Assembly: GCA_943704495.1 (NCBI GenBank) | Contig: CALSCR010003346.1 | Coordinates: 1 to 20,461 of the forward strand | Reading direction: 5' to 3' | Length of the DNA: 20,461 nt | Origin: Pigoraptor chileana | Lineage: Eukaryota > Opisthokonta > Filasterea | Shown: positions 1 to 10,237 of the stretch, piece by piece | Layout: the number at the start of each line of letters is the position of its first letter | Position numbering within the stretch: the first letter of the stretch is position 1 | Notes under the pieces: model-generated | What the model was told of the DNA's origin: nothing | The model's database searches: none | What the model saw: the letters and a program-made list of their open reading frames with translations, nothing else | Position numbers and translations under genes: made by a program

Positions 1-44
1 CCCACCCACACACACCACTCACGCACACACACACCCACACCCAC

Positions 45-1842
45 CTTGAACATGTAAAGAACAAAAAACTGCTGAAGTTGCTCGTTCGCAAAGTTGATGC
101 ATAACTGTTCGTAAGAATTCTTCTCGAAATTCTCAAAGCCAAAAATGTCTAGTATTCCCACGACGCGGCGCCTGGGGCCGTCGTCGTCCTTCTCCGACTC
201 CTCACTGCCCCGCAACGCAAAACCGCCGTTGCCTTCAATGCGAAGAGTAGTGTTGATCCGGTCCACCAAAAGCGCAAACACGCCGACATACAGCGCCTTT
301 GCAAGCGAGTCACGTGCCACCGACGCCTGCTCAAGCGACATGCCCACAGTCACCTTCTCACCGCCCCCAAACGACCGCTCGTTGCATGTGAGCGCACGAC
401 AGAGCCGATCAACGGGAATCTGAAGCGCGGTGGCGGCACGTTCAACCTCTGCTTTGGACGTCACCTCCGCAACCTCGATGTTTCCCTCGCCCATCCGCGA
501 CTTCATTCCGACATTGCCGAGAAGAAGTATACCATGAAGCACGGAGAACAATCCATCAATCTGCTCGTCAGAGAGACCCACCATAAGCAGCGCCGATTCC
601 AGTCGCTCCGCCTCGGCATAATCGTCAATCCCGGGGGCGTTGTAGCACTCGGACCTCCGGAGGTACTCATACTGCGTCGCCGACCCGAGGGACAGGCGTT
701 CTCGCTGTCGCGGTGACTCTAGCATGCAGTAGAATGCGTGGTAATTGCGCTCGTTTGGCGGCGGACGCACAACGCGCGATCGCTCCAGCAGATAGTACCG
801 CACGCTGGCGCCGAGGACAGCCAGGGAGTGCTGGTCGACCTCCACCTCAACATAGTTGCCAAAGCGGCTTGAATTGTTGTTGGACACCGTGCGTGCGTTC
901 CCAAACGCCTGCAGGATGGGCGACGCCGCCATCAACTTGCGCGACACGGCGTCCTGGCGGCCCGACTGGAGGGCGAGGTACCGGAGCACGTGCTGCGTGG
1001 CAACAGTTTTGCCTGCGGCGTCATCGCACACAAACGAAAAGGGTTGTGCAAGTGTTATGGATATAGAATGGAAGGGAAGGAGAGGGAGAGACTTATAGTC
1101 TGCGGTCCCGACTGAAACGCGAAACAAATCATTTCGTTGGAGACGCTCGCGTTTAACATTATATAGTAAACAAACAAAAAAAGAATCAAAGAAAACAAAA
1201 CATAGCGGTTGCATCCCACAGAGTACACAGTCCCACTCACCAGCACCACTCTCTCCGCTAATGATAATGCACTGATTCTGGCCATCGCGAGAGAGCGCAT
1301 ACAAAGCCTCCTGCAAAACCGATATGGTATCCAGCATTAGATCAAAGACGCACAGATGCGGGCAAACACGGCAGAGAGATATGAGACATAAACACAGTGC
1401 CCACACCAATGAGGGCACCGCCAACCCACCTGTGCGATTGCAAAGACATGCGGCGGAAGTTCGCCGGCACGGGCAACCTTATATGCATTTGCGGCCTCCG
1501 GTCCGTACATGGACGTCTTCGCAAAGGGGTTGATGCGCGACACGCCCGTGGGCGTCGCATTGTCAACATCGCGGAAGGGATTCACCGCAACCAGCACGAT
1601 TTTTCCTGCACACAAAAGGTACAACAACACAATCATGAGGAGAAAGTAGTGAGCCGGCTGGAATATGGATATTTCAACGACAAGTATCACGTGCGAGCAA
1701 CACACAGAGCGACATGATGCCCACCGATGAACGTGTATATGCGACTAGTTTCGTGACGAATTCTCAGTGATTCGAGAATAGTCGAGTCTGTGAGTTCAGG
1801 AAGGGCGACAAGGTCGTCGATGTTCTCGTCGACGAGTGCCAT
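45..1842 (-). CDS. Myosin heavy chain, motor domain (5' part; continues beyond left edge)
   Basis: An actin-based ATPase motor. Four exons can be joined in phase: 1842-1725, 1605-1430, 1310-1241 and 1012-45, giving 444 residues. A donor (GTGGGT at 44) then leads out of the window. Visible landmarks in order are: LPELTDSTILESLR near the N-terminus, IYTFIG, VAVNPF, LPPHVFAIA, the P-loop GESGAGKT (residues 117-124), FGNA, switch I NNNSSRFG (166-173), ERNYHAFY, switch II DIFGFE (410-415), then NSYEQLCINFANEQLQQFF. These are the expected order and spacing of a myosin head. The ATG at 1842 has A at -3 and gives a short N-terminus without an SH3-like domain. The frame stays open further upstream, so an additional 5' exon is possible. 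An acidic insert (ESEKDDDG) precedes switch II. The class cannot be set because converter, neck and tail lie outside the window. Confidence 0.95.
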
Positions 1843-2529
1843 TTTAACACCAAAAATGCGAGTGTGGCACGCGCTGGCCTCGTCGCAGAATTGCACGAGC
1901 CACACGTAAGCCGACGGCCGTTCTGCGGCTCCTACAAGTACCCTCTGGCACTGCTCAGAGTGTCGACACCATCGTGGCGCCTTGCCTGTTTGCAGTCGAC
2001 CCTTTGCCAAACGCAGGCGTGAAACTGGCTTCTATGAGAGTGTCACAGGAGAACGTTGGCCTTTTTACAAGATTTGCGCCATTTCAGAGCATTCGTTCAC
2101 CACGGGAGACAAATCCATCCCACCGTGAGTTCATGACGTTGCGCCCGCGTTTGGTGGACGGATGAGCACAAACTGCGGAAGGGTGTGTGTATGACTGTGT
2201 GTGTATGACTGTGTGTGTGTGTGTGTTCTGTTTGTGTCTTGTCTCTGTCAACCCGCAGGTACTTCCCTTTTATGGAAGTCACCGTCAGCACCATTAGCCT
2301 TTTTTGTGCTGTGTGTTGACATCATCCGGGGGAGTGTAACTCTGAAACACTGTCGGTCACGTGCACCGTGGTCTCCGCACAGTTTACAGGATTCATGGGA
2401 GATATTCGCCAATCTTAAACGCGATTGCTGTAAATTCAGGCCTTTGATGGCGCGATACACACTTGTATACGGTAAACATAGCCATTTACAGCAAAAGCTA
2501 CTTGTTGATTGCACTTGGAAAGCCCAAAA
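1843..2529. promoter_or_regulatory. Divergent spacer between myosin and TMEM129 genes
   Basis: This 687-base stretch separates two gene starts that point away from each other, so it should hold both promoters and 5' UTRs. I see no convincing coding exon. Open frames here either lack family resemblance or are created by the TG repeat at 2183-2226. A CACGTG E-box-like core lies near 2346. A further 5' exon of the myosin could be hidden here. Confidence 0.5.
2183..2226. repeat. Imperfect (TG)n microsatellite
   Basis: TG dinucleotides are interrupted twice by ATGAC, so that units of roughly GTGTGTGTATGACT are repeated in tandem. It lies in the spacer upstream of TMEM129. Confidence 0.9.
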
Positions 2530-4959
2530 ATGGATGTGGATGCAATGATCGCCCTGGCAGGGGTATACGCCGTTGTGGCAATCAGTTTTGTCATTCCACC
2601 ACCAGCACTCATTGCAAGTGGCATCACAGTTCAAGGCATATTTGTGAGTGTTATTAATTGGATCTTGATGCCCATGCGAGTGTGTTGATTATTGACGGTG
2701 GAACTGACACCAGGCGATGAAACCGTGGTTACCAACACGCAGAGCGAGCGCCTCGGAAATGAAAACACCGATTTTGTTCGATATCACCTCAAGCGGACCG
2801 GATTAACAGTTGTCTGCCATGGCGCGCTATTAATTGGATTTGTAGCTATTATGGGTGAGTATGCAGAGCCACGAAGTATAGTAATCTCCATTCTTTTTTG
2901 TTGCAGAGACAGACAATCATATGCTAATGTTTTAATCGTACGTATTGCGCATCAGCTCTAGCGAAATGGGATATTGTTCTTTATGCCTTTGGGCTTCGGA
3001 CGAACACCGTGCGCCAGTTTGGTGAGCTGGTATGGATGTACCATCTGTCAAGCCCAGCCACCACCGCACACGTCTCGTGTGTGTATGTAGGAGCAGCACT
3101 TGCGGTGGTCGGAACAGTGATGGTCGTCGTTGGCCTGCGTTGGATGCGCGCCGACTTTGCACACCACCCAACTATGAAAGCGCTTCGGTAAAGTGTCATT
3201 TTTTAATACCTTTTCAATGCTGATAGCGATTGCTCGATTCAGCGTTTTGTTGGTTAGGCGTGCGCCTGATGCCAGTTCAGCGATAATTTTGTCAAATGCA
3301 ATGATTGCTTCTACCATCTGATGAGGTGAATTGTATACCCAATTGATGTGGGCGTGCAGGTCGTTTCGGGCGCCCTCGTGGGGAAGTGTTGCTGCAGGTA
3401 TCAACCGTGAGTTCCGGTCCTTTGAGAAGATCATGGTTGGAGTCGGAAACACGCGGCTTATTGTCACCGAAAACTGGATTCTCAAATGGTGTGTCTATTC
3501 TTTTCATTATTTGGTTGCGCGCATGTGCCCCATTTCCTTAGTCTTGTCTAATATGGATACCTCGTATTTACTATTTGTAATTTGAACTCTGATCTGTTTG
3601 TGTGTGTGGTTACATGTGTGAATGCGGCTTGTAAATGTATGGACATGTTCAATCTGCCAGCACGGCGTACCGCTTCGACGTTGCCCATCAGTCGGACTGC
3701 GATCTGTCCATTGTCGACAGCATTCAAGTCCGAAGTCAAGATGCATCGCAGCGAGTAGACACGGATATTCAAATTTTGTCGATTCAGGTGGGCACCTGCG
3801 ATGCGCGATCACACTATTTGTTGTAGTACGTCGGTGGAAACGTTGCTCACGTTTGGTTCGATTTATAACTGTGCAACTCATGCCAATTTCGTATTGTTTT
3901 GCTGGTTGCAACTTAATGCAACACCGACTCATGATCTATTATCATCACAGGTGACAAGTGCGAATCCTGCTGTGCGCCCATTTGTTGTACGGATCAAAGC
4001 ATCCGACTATGAATCGCTTGTAGACAGGCTGGCGGTGCCTGTCCGTAATGCTCGCAGGGGTGCGTACGATCACAGATCACAGCCTTCTAATTTACGTCTT
4101 GCTAAAGAGAATAGATTGCAGCTTTTAGAAATGTATGTACATATTCATCTCACGATCTTGAAAATTGTGGTGTTGGTGTGTCAGTTATCATTCTGCAGTC
4201 GGTGAGCGATCGATTTGTGGCAGCCATACGCGAGATTGTGCGGGACAACCCTGTCTATCGCATGCGATGTGCAGAGAGCGACAGGGAGGCAATCGAATCT
4301 GACTCGTGCGTCGGCTGCATGGCAAAAAAGCCTGACATCAAGATTCACAAAACTTGTGGCGGTACGTTGACGCAAAGTATTGTCTGTTGATTACCTTGCG
4401 GCATGCCCAGCCCAGTAGATACAACTGTGTGGGAATTGTCAAGTGACAGCATTGGGAGTTATTGCCCATTTGATCCCATGGGTATTGTCACGTGATGATC
4501 TTCGGTAGTATAGTGGTGAGTATCCCCGCCTGTCACGCGGGAGACCCGGGTTCAATTCCCGGCCGGAGAGCACTTATTTTTTAATTTTGTTTGATACACA
4601 TCCCTACGATTGCCGTGCATTGCGATTCATTTACTATCGCATGTTCATATTTCAATGATCTCCATTCTGCTCTTTTGAGTTGGCCTCACATCAGCTATTG
4701 CTGTCATTCCATTGTCATTCCAATTGTCATACCAACAGGGAGTGCCCACCAGTGCGCCGAGTGCTACTGCCGACCAATGTGGTGTCTGGACTGCCTTACC
4801 CGCTGGTTTGCAAGTAAGCAGCAGCAGGAGCGCCCGGAAGAATGGCTCGGCGGATGGTCACAGTGCCCCACATGCAGGGCAACATTTTGCGCATATGACG
4901 TATGTACCATGCGATGGGAATTTGGTGAATCGCCTTCCCAGACGGGCGCCGGATTGTAG
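2530..4959 (+). CDS. TMEM129: TMEM129-type ER-membrane RING E3 ubiquitin ligase
   Basis: Human TMEM129 is an ER-resident E3 ligase working in ER-associated degradation. Eight exons join in phase: 2530-2643, 2743-2854, 2956-3187, 3360-3488, 3661-3787, 3951-4059, 4185-4361 and 4739-4959, giving 406 residues, against about 362 in human. Recognisable blocks are GITVQ, FVRYHLKRT, INREFR, IVTENWILK, SANPAV and CVGCMAKK. The C-terminal atypical RING region has Cys 316, 319, 332, 339, 342, 344, 349, 352, 376, 379 and 384, including CYCRPMWCLDC and CPTCRATFC. Three hydrophobic segments sit near residues 5-25, 57-75 and 114-137, matching three transmembrane helices. The start gives an N-terminus like the human one. 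The 3' junction of intron 1 is set by ungapped family alignment (acceptor at 2742), because an AG at 2731 is out of phase. The last 17 or so residues after DVCTMR are not in the family. Intron 7 carries a tRNA gene. Confidence 0.95.
4499..4570 (+). tRNA. tRNA-Asp (anticodon GTC), nested in an intron
   Basis: The 72-base sequence folds into a full cloverleaf. The acceptor stem TCTTCGG pairs with CCGGAGA (one T-G pair) and the discriminator is G. The anticodon arm is CCCGC-CTGTCAC-GCGGG, giving anticodon GTC. The T arm is CCGGG-TTCAATT-CCCGG. The A box (TAGTATAGTGG) and B box (GGTTCAATTCC) match the polymerase III promoter consensus. The body is very close to animal tRNA-Asp. No intron is present and CCA is not encoded. 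It lies in the sense direction within intron 7 of TMEM129 (4362-4738). Confidence 0.97.
4577..4582 (+). terminator. Polymerase III T-run terminator of tRNA-Asp
   Basis: Six consecutive T residues begin seven bases after the tRNA 3' end, the usual position for polymerase III termination. Confidence 0.8.
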
Positions 4960-5092
4960 AGTCGAACCTCCCACCTGTAATGTAGGCGTGAGCCACAGCA
5001 CCGTTTGTGAACTAAAAAGACTATTGATTGGTTGTTTGTTACTGATAGTTTACGGCCGCCAAACCGTTATTAATAAGCCAATGTGCAATGCG

Positions 5093-5098
5093 TTTATT
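5093..5098 (-). promoter_or_regulatory. Candidate polyadenylation signal AATAAA of the HECT ligase gene
   Basis: AATAAA on the minus strand starts about 15 bases after the stop codon at 5114. The spacer to the convergent TMEM129 stop (4959) is only 154 bases. No canonical AATAAA is seen on the plus strand for TMEM129; AATAAG near 5071 is the nearest variant. Confidence 0.45.
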
Positions 5099-5113
5099 TG
5101 AAGTGGATGATGC

Positions 5114-7876
5114 TCACACAAAAACAAAACCAGCGCCGCCATACTCAACAGCCTTAGTCAGCTTTGCTGCGAGTATTGCAGCCGACGAATAAGCCGGCAA
5201 AAACAGTCGGTTGAAGCATGTTGCCGCCGATGGGAGCGTCGCATCGTTCCCGTTTGCCCTGTGAATTTCAAAGGGCTGAGGTCCCTGGAGACCCCGCAGC
5301 GAGCCAAAGCCGCCAAACGGAACAGAGGGACTGCCCGTGACAAATCGCAAGAGCGCCGCTTTTGCCTTGCCGTCCATACTGCGAATGACCTCCCACAGCC
5401 ACTGGACCTGCGGGGACTCGCTTGTGTAGCCCTCGCCAAAGCCTGCACCCCAGAAAACAACATCATACCACACAATGTTACACAGGAAAGAAATGGTAAA
5501 CAAAGATGCTCTCTCTGAGGCAGGATTGGCGGGAGTGAACTCTCAAAGTAAAATACGCTGAAATTGGTCCGATGCATTGGCGCCATAGAACGTACCCGTA
5601 TTATCTCTCCAGTCTTCAAAGTCAATGTGCGAGAGACCAGACAGAATAACGTCGAATTCAGCGGGTCCATTGCCCACTGCAAACACAGACACAAACGGGC
5701 GCTGCGACAGAGGGACAACGTCATGGAGGCCCTCGCGGAAGGAAGAAAGCTCGCGCTCGAGTCCCCTCACAACGCGCGCGTGACAGAGCAGGCGCAGATA
5801 CTGCGGGCGGCAGTGTAACAAGGCAAACTAGGATCAGAGGAGACACATGGACGCAATCTGCAAGAAATACCGGGTCTATACGACGGCACTGTACAATACT
5901 TGCAGACCACCAAAGAATTTCGCGCAACCAACCTGATCTTTGTTGGCGTCCGTCACGTCCATCGAGAATCCTCCTTCACACAGCTCAAATTCGCGGTGAA
6001 CAGTCCGATCTCCAAGGGCAATCGTCTCGACATCGGTAAAGGTGAGACCAAGACTCCCAACTTCATTCGCCGTCACATAATCGACAACGGACGATGCGAA
6101 ATCGGGATCAAATCCAGCCATGTCTGCCGGATTCGCGGCGTCAATACCAGCGAGAAACCTCAGGAGCGGGCGAGACAGGTGTAGAGGGAGTTGTATCTCG
6201 TGAAGAAAAGAGAGGCCAACAAGACGCCCCATTAGGCGAAACGCACGCTCGCGGCACATTTGTTCGCCGCCCACGCGCACGTCCTCGCGCGCTTCTCCGT
6301 CGGCATTGAGACTGCACCTGCGTGGATGATGCGTGTGCCCCGAGTCGTGCGAGACGAGCAGGCCAACCGACTCGTCCGCGAGCTCTTCCCACGCCACGCG
6401 CATCCACTCGCGGTTCACGCCAGGCCCTTTTCCTGCCTCGGCGTCAAACTGAACAGTGACGCCACCCGCAAGCTGCTCCCACGACGCCCCCATTATTGCT
6501 GAAAAGGCAAGGGCATCGCGAATGCTATTGCCCTGTGATTCGACGTCAACGCGCGTTCGCGTACTCGCACGACGCCTGCCGTGCACTCTCTGCGCAGTGA
6601 ACTTGAGGTCACCAACCGGTACGCCTTTGCTCTTGAGCAGCCACGCACACGCAAGAAGCCGCTTGTCGGTGGCGTCGGCGCGCGAGAGAATGTATTCCGC
6701 GCACTCGACGTGTCCAGTGTCATGGGCGTGAAAAAGAGCGCGCATTCTATTTGCGGCATCCACGTCCATTGTGAGCGCACCTGCTCTCTCGTGGAGCCAC
6801 GCGCAGCACCCGACACTGCCGCACTCGGCACAGAGACCGCTTTTGGAAAGCGTGCTGACCGGCAACGCCAAATAAGGCGAATCGGGCGAAGCCGACGTGT
6901 CTGCGCACAAGAGATACTCAACACATTCGATGGATTCGTGCCGCAGGGCGACGAGGGCTGGCGTGCGACCCATAGCGTCGACATCTGCAACACAAGCACC
7001 CGCCGACAAAAGCGCCGCAACACATGCCACACTTCCCGCCCTAGCCGCGCAGTGAAGCGGCGTCTCCCTCTTCAGTCCTCCACGGCACCGCATGCATGAC
7101 ATTCCCCCGGAGACAGATCCAAAGGCCCCGACGAGAGCTTCAACGCACGCCGAGTGCCCCGCACCCGCAGCAATGTCAAGGGCGCTTGCACCAGAGACAG
7201 TGCGGAAGTCCGCCGTTGATGTTGGTGCGCGTGCGTGGTCAGCACACGGAGTGAAGCACGAGGACAGAGACTCGCCGTCGCTCTCCACTTTGAGGATGTG
7301 TGGGACGGGCGGCGTGAACGCAGACATTGCCCTGGCCACCAACAGCATGCACCGCACGTGACCAGCCGCGGCAGCACAGTGTATTGGGGCAAGCCCATCG
7401 CCGTTGTGCAGGTAGAGCATCTCTGAGCCATCCACCGACGTTGCAGCTGCGCTGCCAAGAATCACGGCCGCACACTCGGACGCGCCAGAGGAACATGCGG
7501 CATGGAGTGCAGTGTTCTTCTTCGCATCCACTTGGAGGATGGCGCGCCGGCGATCTACAACATCAAGTGAAGATAGAAATATGAGGGCGGCTCGGGACTT
7601 GTTCGCCACAACAAGATCAAACAGTGTCGGTTCGTCGTCATCTGGATCGGGATCGCTGTGTCCATCGCGAGCATTACTCTGCGCCTGTGTTTGTGCAGAC
7701 ATTGGGGAGAGTGAGTGTCGATCGTGCACTGTGCGTTGACGAACGAGAGGGCTTTCGGGGATGCGGATGCGTCGTTCTTTTCGCAGGCTGTAATACTGGA
7801 CGCGGCTGGCGCGCGGCGACCCACCGGAAGACCCGGATGGCGATCCGCCGCGATGGAGGCCCAAGAATCGGAGCAT
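5114..7876 (-). CDS. Ankyrin-repeat HECT E3 ubiquitin ligase, HACE1-like
   Basis: HECT ligases take ubiquitin from an E2 onto a catalytic Cys and pass it to the substrate. Three exons (7876-5933, 5800-5596, 5442-5114) give 825 residues. Residues 1-75 are Ser/Arg-rich. Ankyrin repeats run from about 77 to 410, shown by NTALHAAC, APIHCAAAAGH, ALDIAAGAGH, TPLHCAARAG and TPALVAL. The HECT domain covers about 440-825: GPGVNREW, RLMGRLVGL, then the C-lobe with LLCHARVVRGLE, HIDFEDWRDNT, VQWLWEV, LLRFVTGSPSVPFGGF and ATCFNRLFLPAY. The catalytic Cys is residue 792 (codon 5218-5216). Domain order and length fit animal HACE1 (909 residues), a RAC1 ligase. The ankyrin block is degenerate, so strict orthology is inferred only. 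The ATG at 7876 has A at -3; a second in-frame Met lies about 57 residues in. Confidence 0.93.
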
Positions 7877-9691
7877 TATGTCGAGTTGTCCAACAACGCA
7901 AAGTGCGCCAGAGGAAGGGTGTGCGTGGTTGTTTGCGCTTATGTGATGTTTTTCACGTAGAAAGGTGTGTTAGTTGCGATCTACATCTGTCCCTACTGTA
8001 CACACAAGCTGAAATATGTCAAGGAATTTGAGTCGATCGCAAACCGGGTTTTGAGAAGCCATTAATAACGGCTATTGCGGATGCAAATTTGCTGCTCATG
8101 CACTTGCCACATCACGCGCACACATGCACACATATACAAACTGGTCACTGAGCGAGGCCCGCAACTCTGCCAGCGCGCAGTCCCAGCGTCAGCGCAGATG
8201 TGGGTTTTTGCGAATAACCCATTTTTTCTGTCCATGTCACAGATTGTCGGGTAAAAATGCGTACTGAATTCGCGTGGGTTTCGGCGGGTAACAAGGAGAG
8301 CACAAAAACCGCAAAGGACTCAATCCACACATGATCATTGATATATTTGCGGCAAAAATCATTTTCCGATTTAATCAACAAACCAGCGGGCGGAGAGACC
8401 AACACACTAAGCTTAAGTTACCACCACTTTCAGCAAAACCGCAAAACGAAACAAAAAAAAACTGGCCAAAAAACTACACTTCTCCCTATACTTTGCAATT
8501 ATTACGTATACAAATTGTAATGGGAATTCCTGAGTCGTTGTTTGAGGCCGTAGTTTTTTTTCGAGGCCGAAGCAGTTCAAGAATGCCGCGGACCTTTGTT
8601 GTCACCAAACAGCCGAAATCTCGCAAAACATGACACAGTTGTGCCCGACAGGTGCATGCATGCACCCACATTGCTCACCTCACCTTCATCATAATCCACA
8701 GCAAAGGCATTGCTCAGACAACACTCCATTGCATTCTCTCTTATTTAAATTAATAGTTTCAATTTGTTTGTGATTCCTCCTTTTATTCGTCTTTGAGAGC
8801 GCCTTTTTTTGTATGCTTATTTCAATCCCTAAACTGACACGGAGTTCGCCTTTTGCGAAATCTTGTTTCTCGAGTTCTACCGTGTAGCACTTGGTTTCTA
8901 CAGTCAAATCAGATTTTGTCTGGTTGTGCCTTTTTGTTGTTACATATTTTGGATACATGCCATGGTTTATTAAAGTGTGCGACTGTTTTCAATCCGATTT
9001 CACACAGCTTTCAAAAAAGCACATTTTCTCACCCACTTACCTCGCTACTGTGTGGCCCTCATTGAAACGGGCATCCTCTGCACATCGCTTCTGCGCTCCC
9101 ATACCCATATCCAGTGACTTGTCGCAGTGTCAGACTCGTGCATCAGACTGCCGTCACAGTGCGATGCTGAACGGATTAGGGCAAAGGGGTGGGTGCGCGT
9201 GAGATTAGATCTCTGTCACTGATCGTGCGTCCTTCGAGTTTCGCGCTGATGTGTGCGATGAAAGAATTGCCGCCAACTGTTCTGGAAAGCAATCGACGCG
9301 CTGTTCTGGAAACGAGCTCCCCCAAGAATGCAAAGAAGCAAGATGCGAGAGACAGAAATGGCAATCGAGACTCGCCGCAATGAAACCCGTGACGAGAAGA
9401 CGTCACAGCTCACGCCGCCGATAACACCAATATTCAGGCAAGTATAAGCATCTGCAACGGTGAGGTGGACCGCACTGCAACACAGTAAAGATGGGCAACT
9501 CATAAACAAAGTGAGACTCATCCAGTGATCATCGTTCCGTCGCTGAAAATGTATGGCACCAGCCAGGGTGCGATTTGTCTTTCAGTTGTGTAAAAGAACG
9601 GGACGACGACGACACGAGAGCCACACGGAGCCACGTGAGAGGTGACAACAAAGCGAGAATCCAAAGCAGATAAGCGTCGCCAAAACCAAAA

Positions 9692-9715
9692 CCCCCCCTC
9701 AAACCCCCCCCCCCC
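9692..9715. repeat. Poly-C tracts
   Basis: Runs of 7 and 12 C residues are separated by TCAAA, with AAAAAA next to them. This is low-complexity sequence in the gene-poor spacer. Confidence 0.9.
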
Positions 9716-9981
9716 AAAAAATATTATGTGAAACGAGGAAGGTCGAAAAATGCAAAACTATTTTCCAAGCAAGAGCCACGAATTCGACATGCAGTCGCTC
9801 TCAAAAGTGCTGCAGGGACGCCAATGCAGATGGCGGAGACGCAACCCGATTGGGGCTTCCCTATGCGAGGAAAGTGGGTCCAGCAGTGGGCGGAGGAGCA
9901 TTCGCCGCCGATTCAGACTCACGGGCGCGCTTTCTTTTCTTTGCGCTAAACTCGTGGTAGTGTCCATCCGCATTCAACCTA

Positions 9982-10002
9982 ACACACACACACACACACA
10001 CA
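9982..10002. repeat. (CA)n microsatellite
   Basis: About ten CA units lie downstream of the CDK12-like gene. Confidence 0.95.
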
Positions 10003-10237
10003 AAACCTTCGTGAGTTATACGAACCCCATGCCAAAAAAACAGTTGGACGGTTTGACTTTCCACAGATACAAAACTGCCTTCTTAGGTTAATAGTGCGCG
10101 TTGTGTCTCTGGCGGCATAATTTTGAAACTATAGACCCACACAACCTTCTATCGAGGTTGATCTTTTGGAGTCCCTGCTTTTGTTCCGCCCTACCCGTCT
10201 ACGAAGCATGCACACACCCACACACTCCCAGACACAG

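Larger units (their letters stand above)
7877..10237. other. 2.4-kb spacer with no supportable gene
   Basis: This lies between the 3' end of the CDK12-like gene and the start of the HECT ligase gene, both on the minus strand. It should hold the HECT promoter on the left and the kinase 3' UTR on the right. The part from about 8330 to 9020 is visibly AT-rich with poly-A and poly-T runs (for example 8452-8460). Short open frames on both strands are up to about 110 codons, and I recognise none of them. No tRNA, snRNA or rRNA was found by eye. A weak minus-strand candidate first exon (ATG near 8732, donor GTGAGG near 8680) has no partner exon I could find. Confidence 0.5.

Noticed and set aside
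2201-2548. 115-codon plus-strand frame starting in the TG repeat upstream of TMEM129
   Set aside because: The start is repeat-derived, no family resemblance is seen, and it overlaps the TMEM129 start in another frame.
4970-5005. A stretch whose minus strand resembles the start of a primate Alu/7SL element (TGGCTCACGCCTAC) with a B-box-like GGTTCGACTC
   Set aside because: The similarity covers only about 20 bases, the T-arm does not pair, and the downstream sequence is the coding end of TMEM129. No SRP RNA fold fits.
8689-8958. 89-codon minus-strand frame in the gene-poor spacer
   Set aside because: It has Lys/Asn-rich composition as expected from AT-rich DNA, no motif, and no supporting splice partner.
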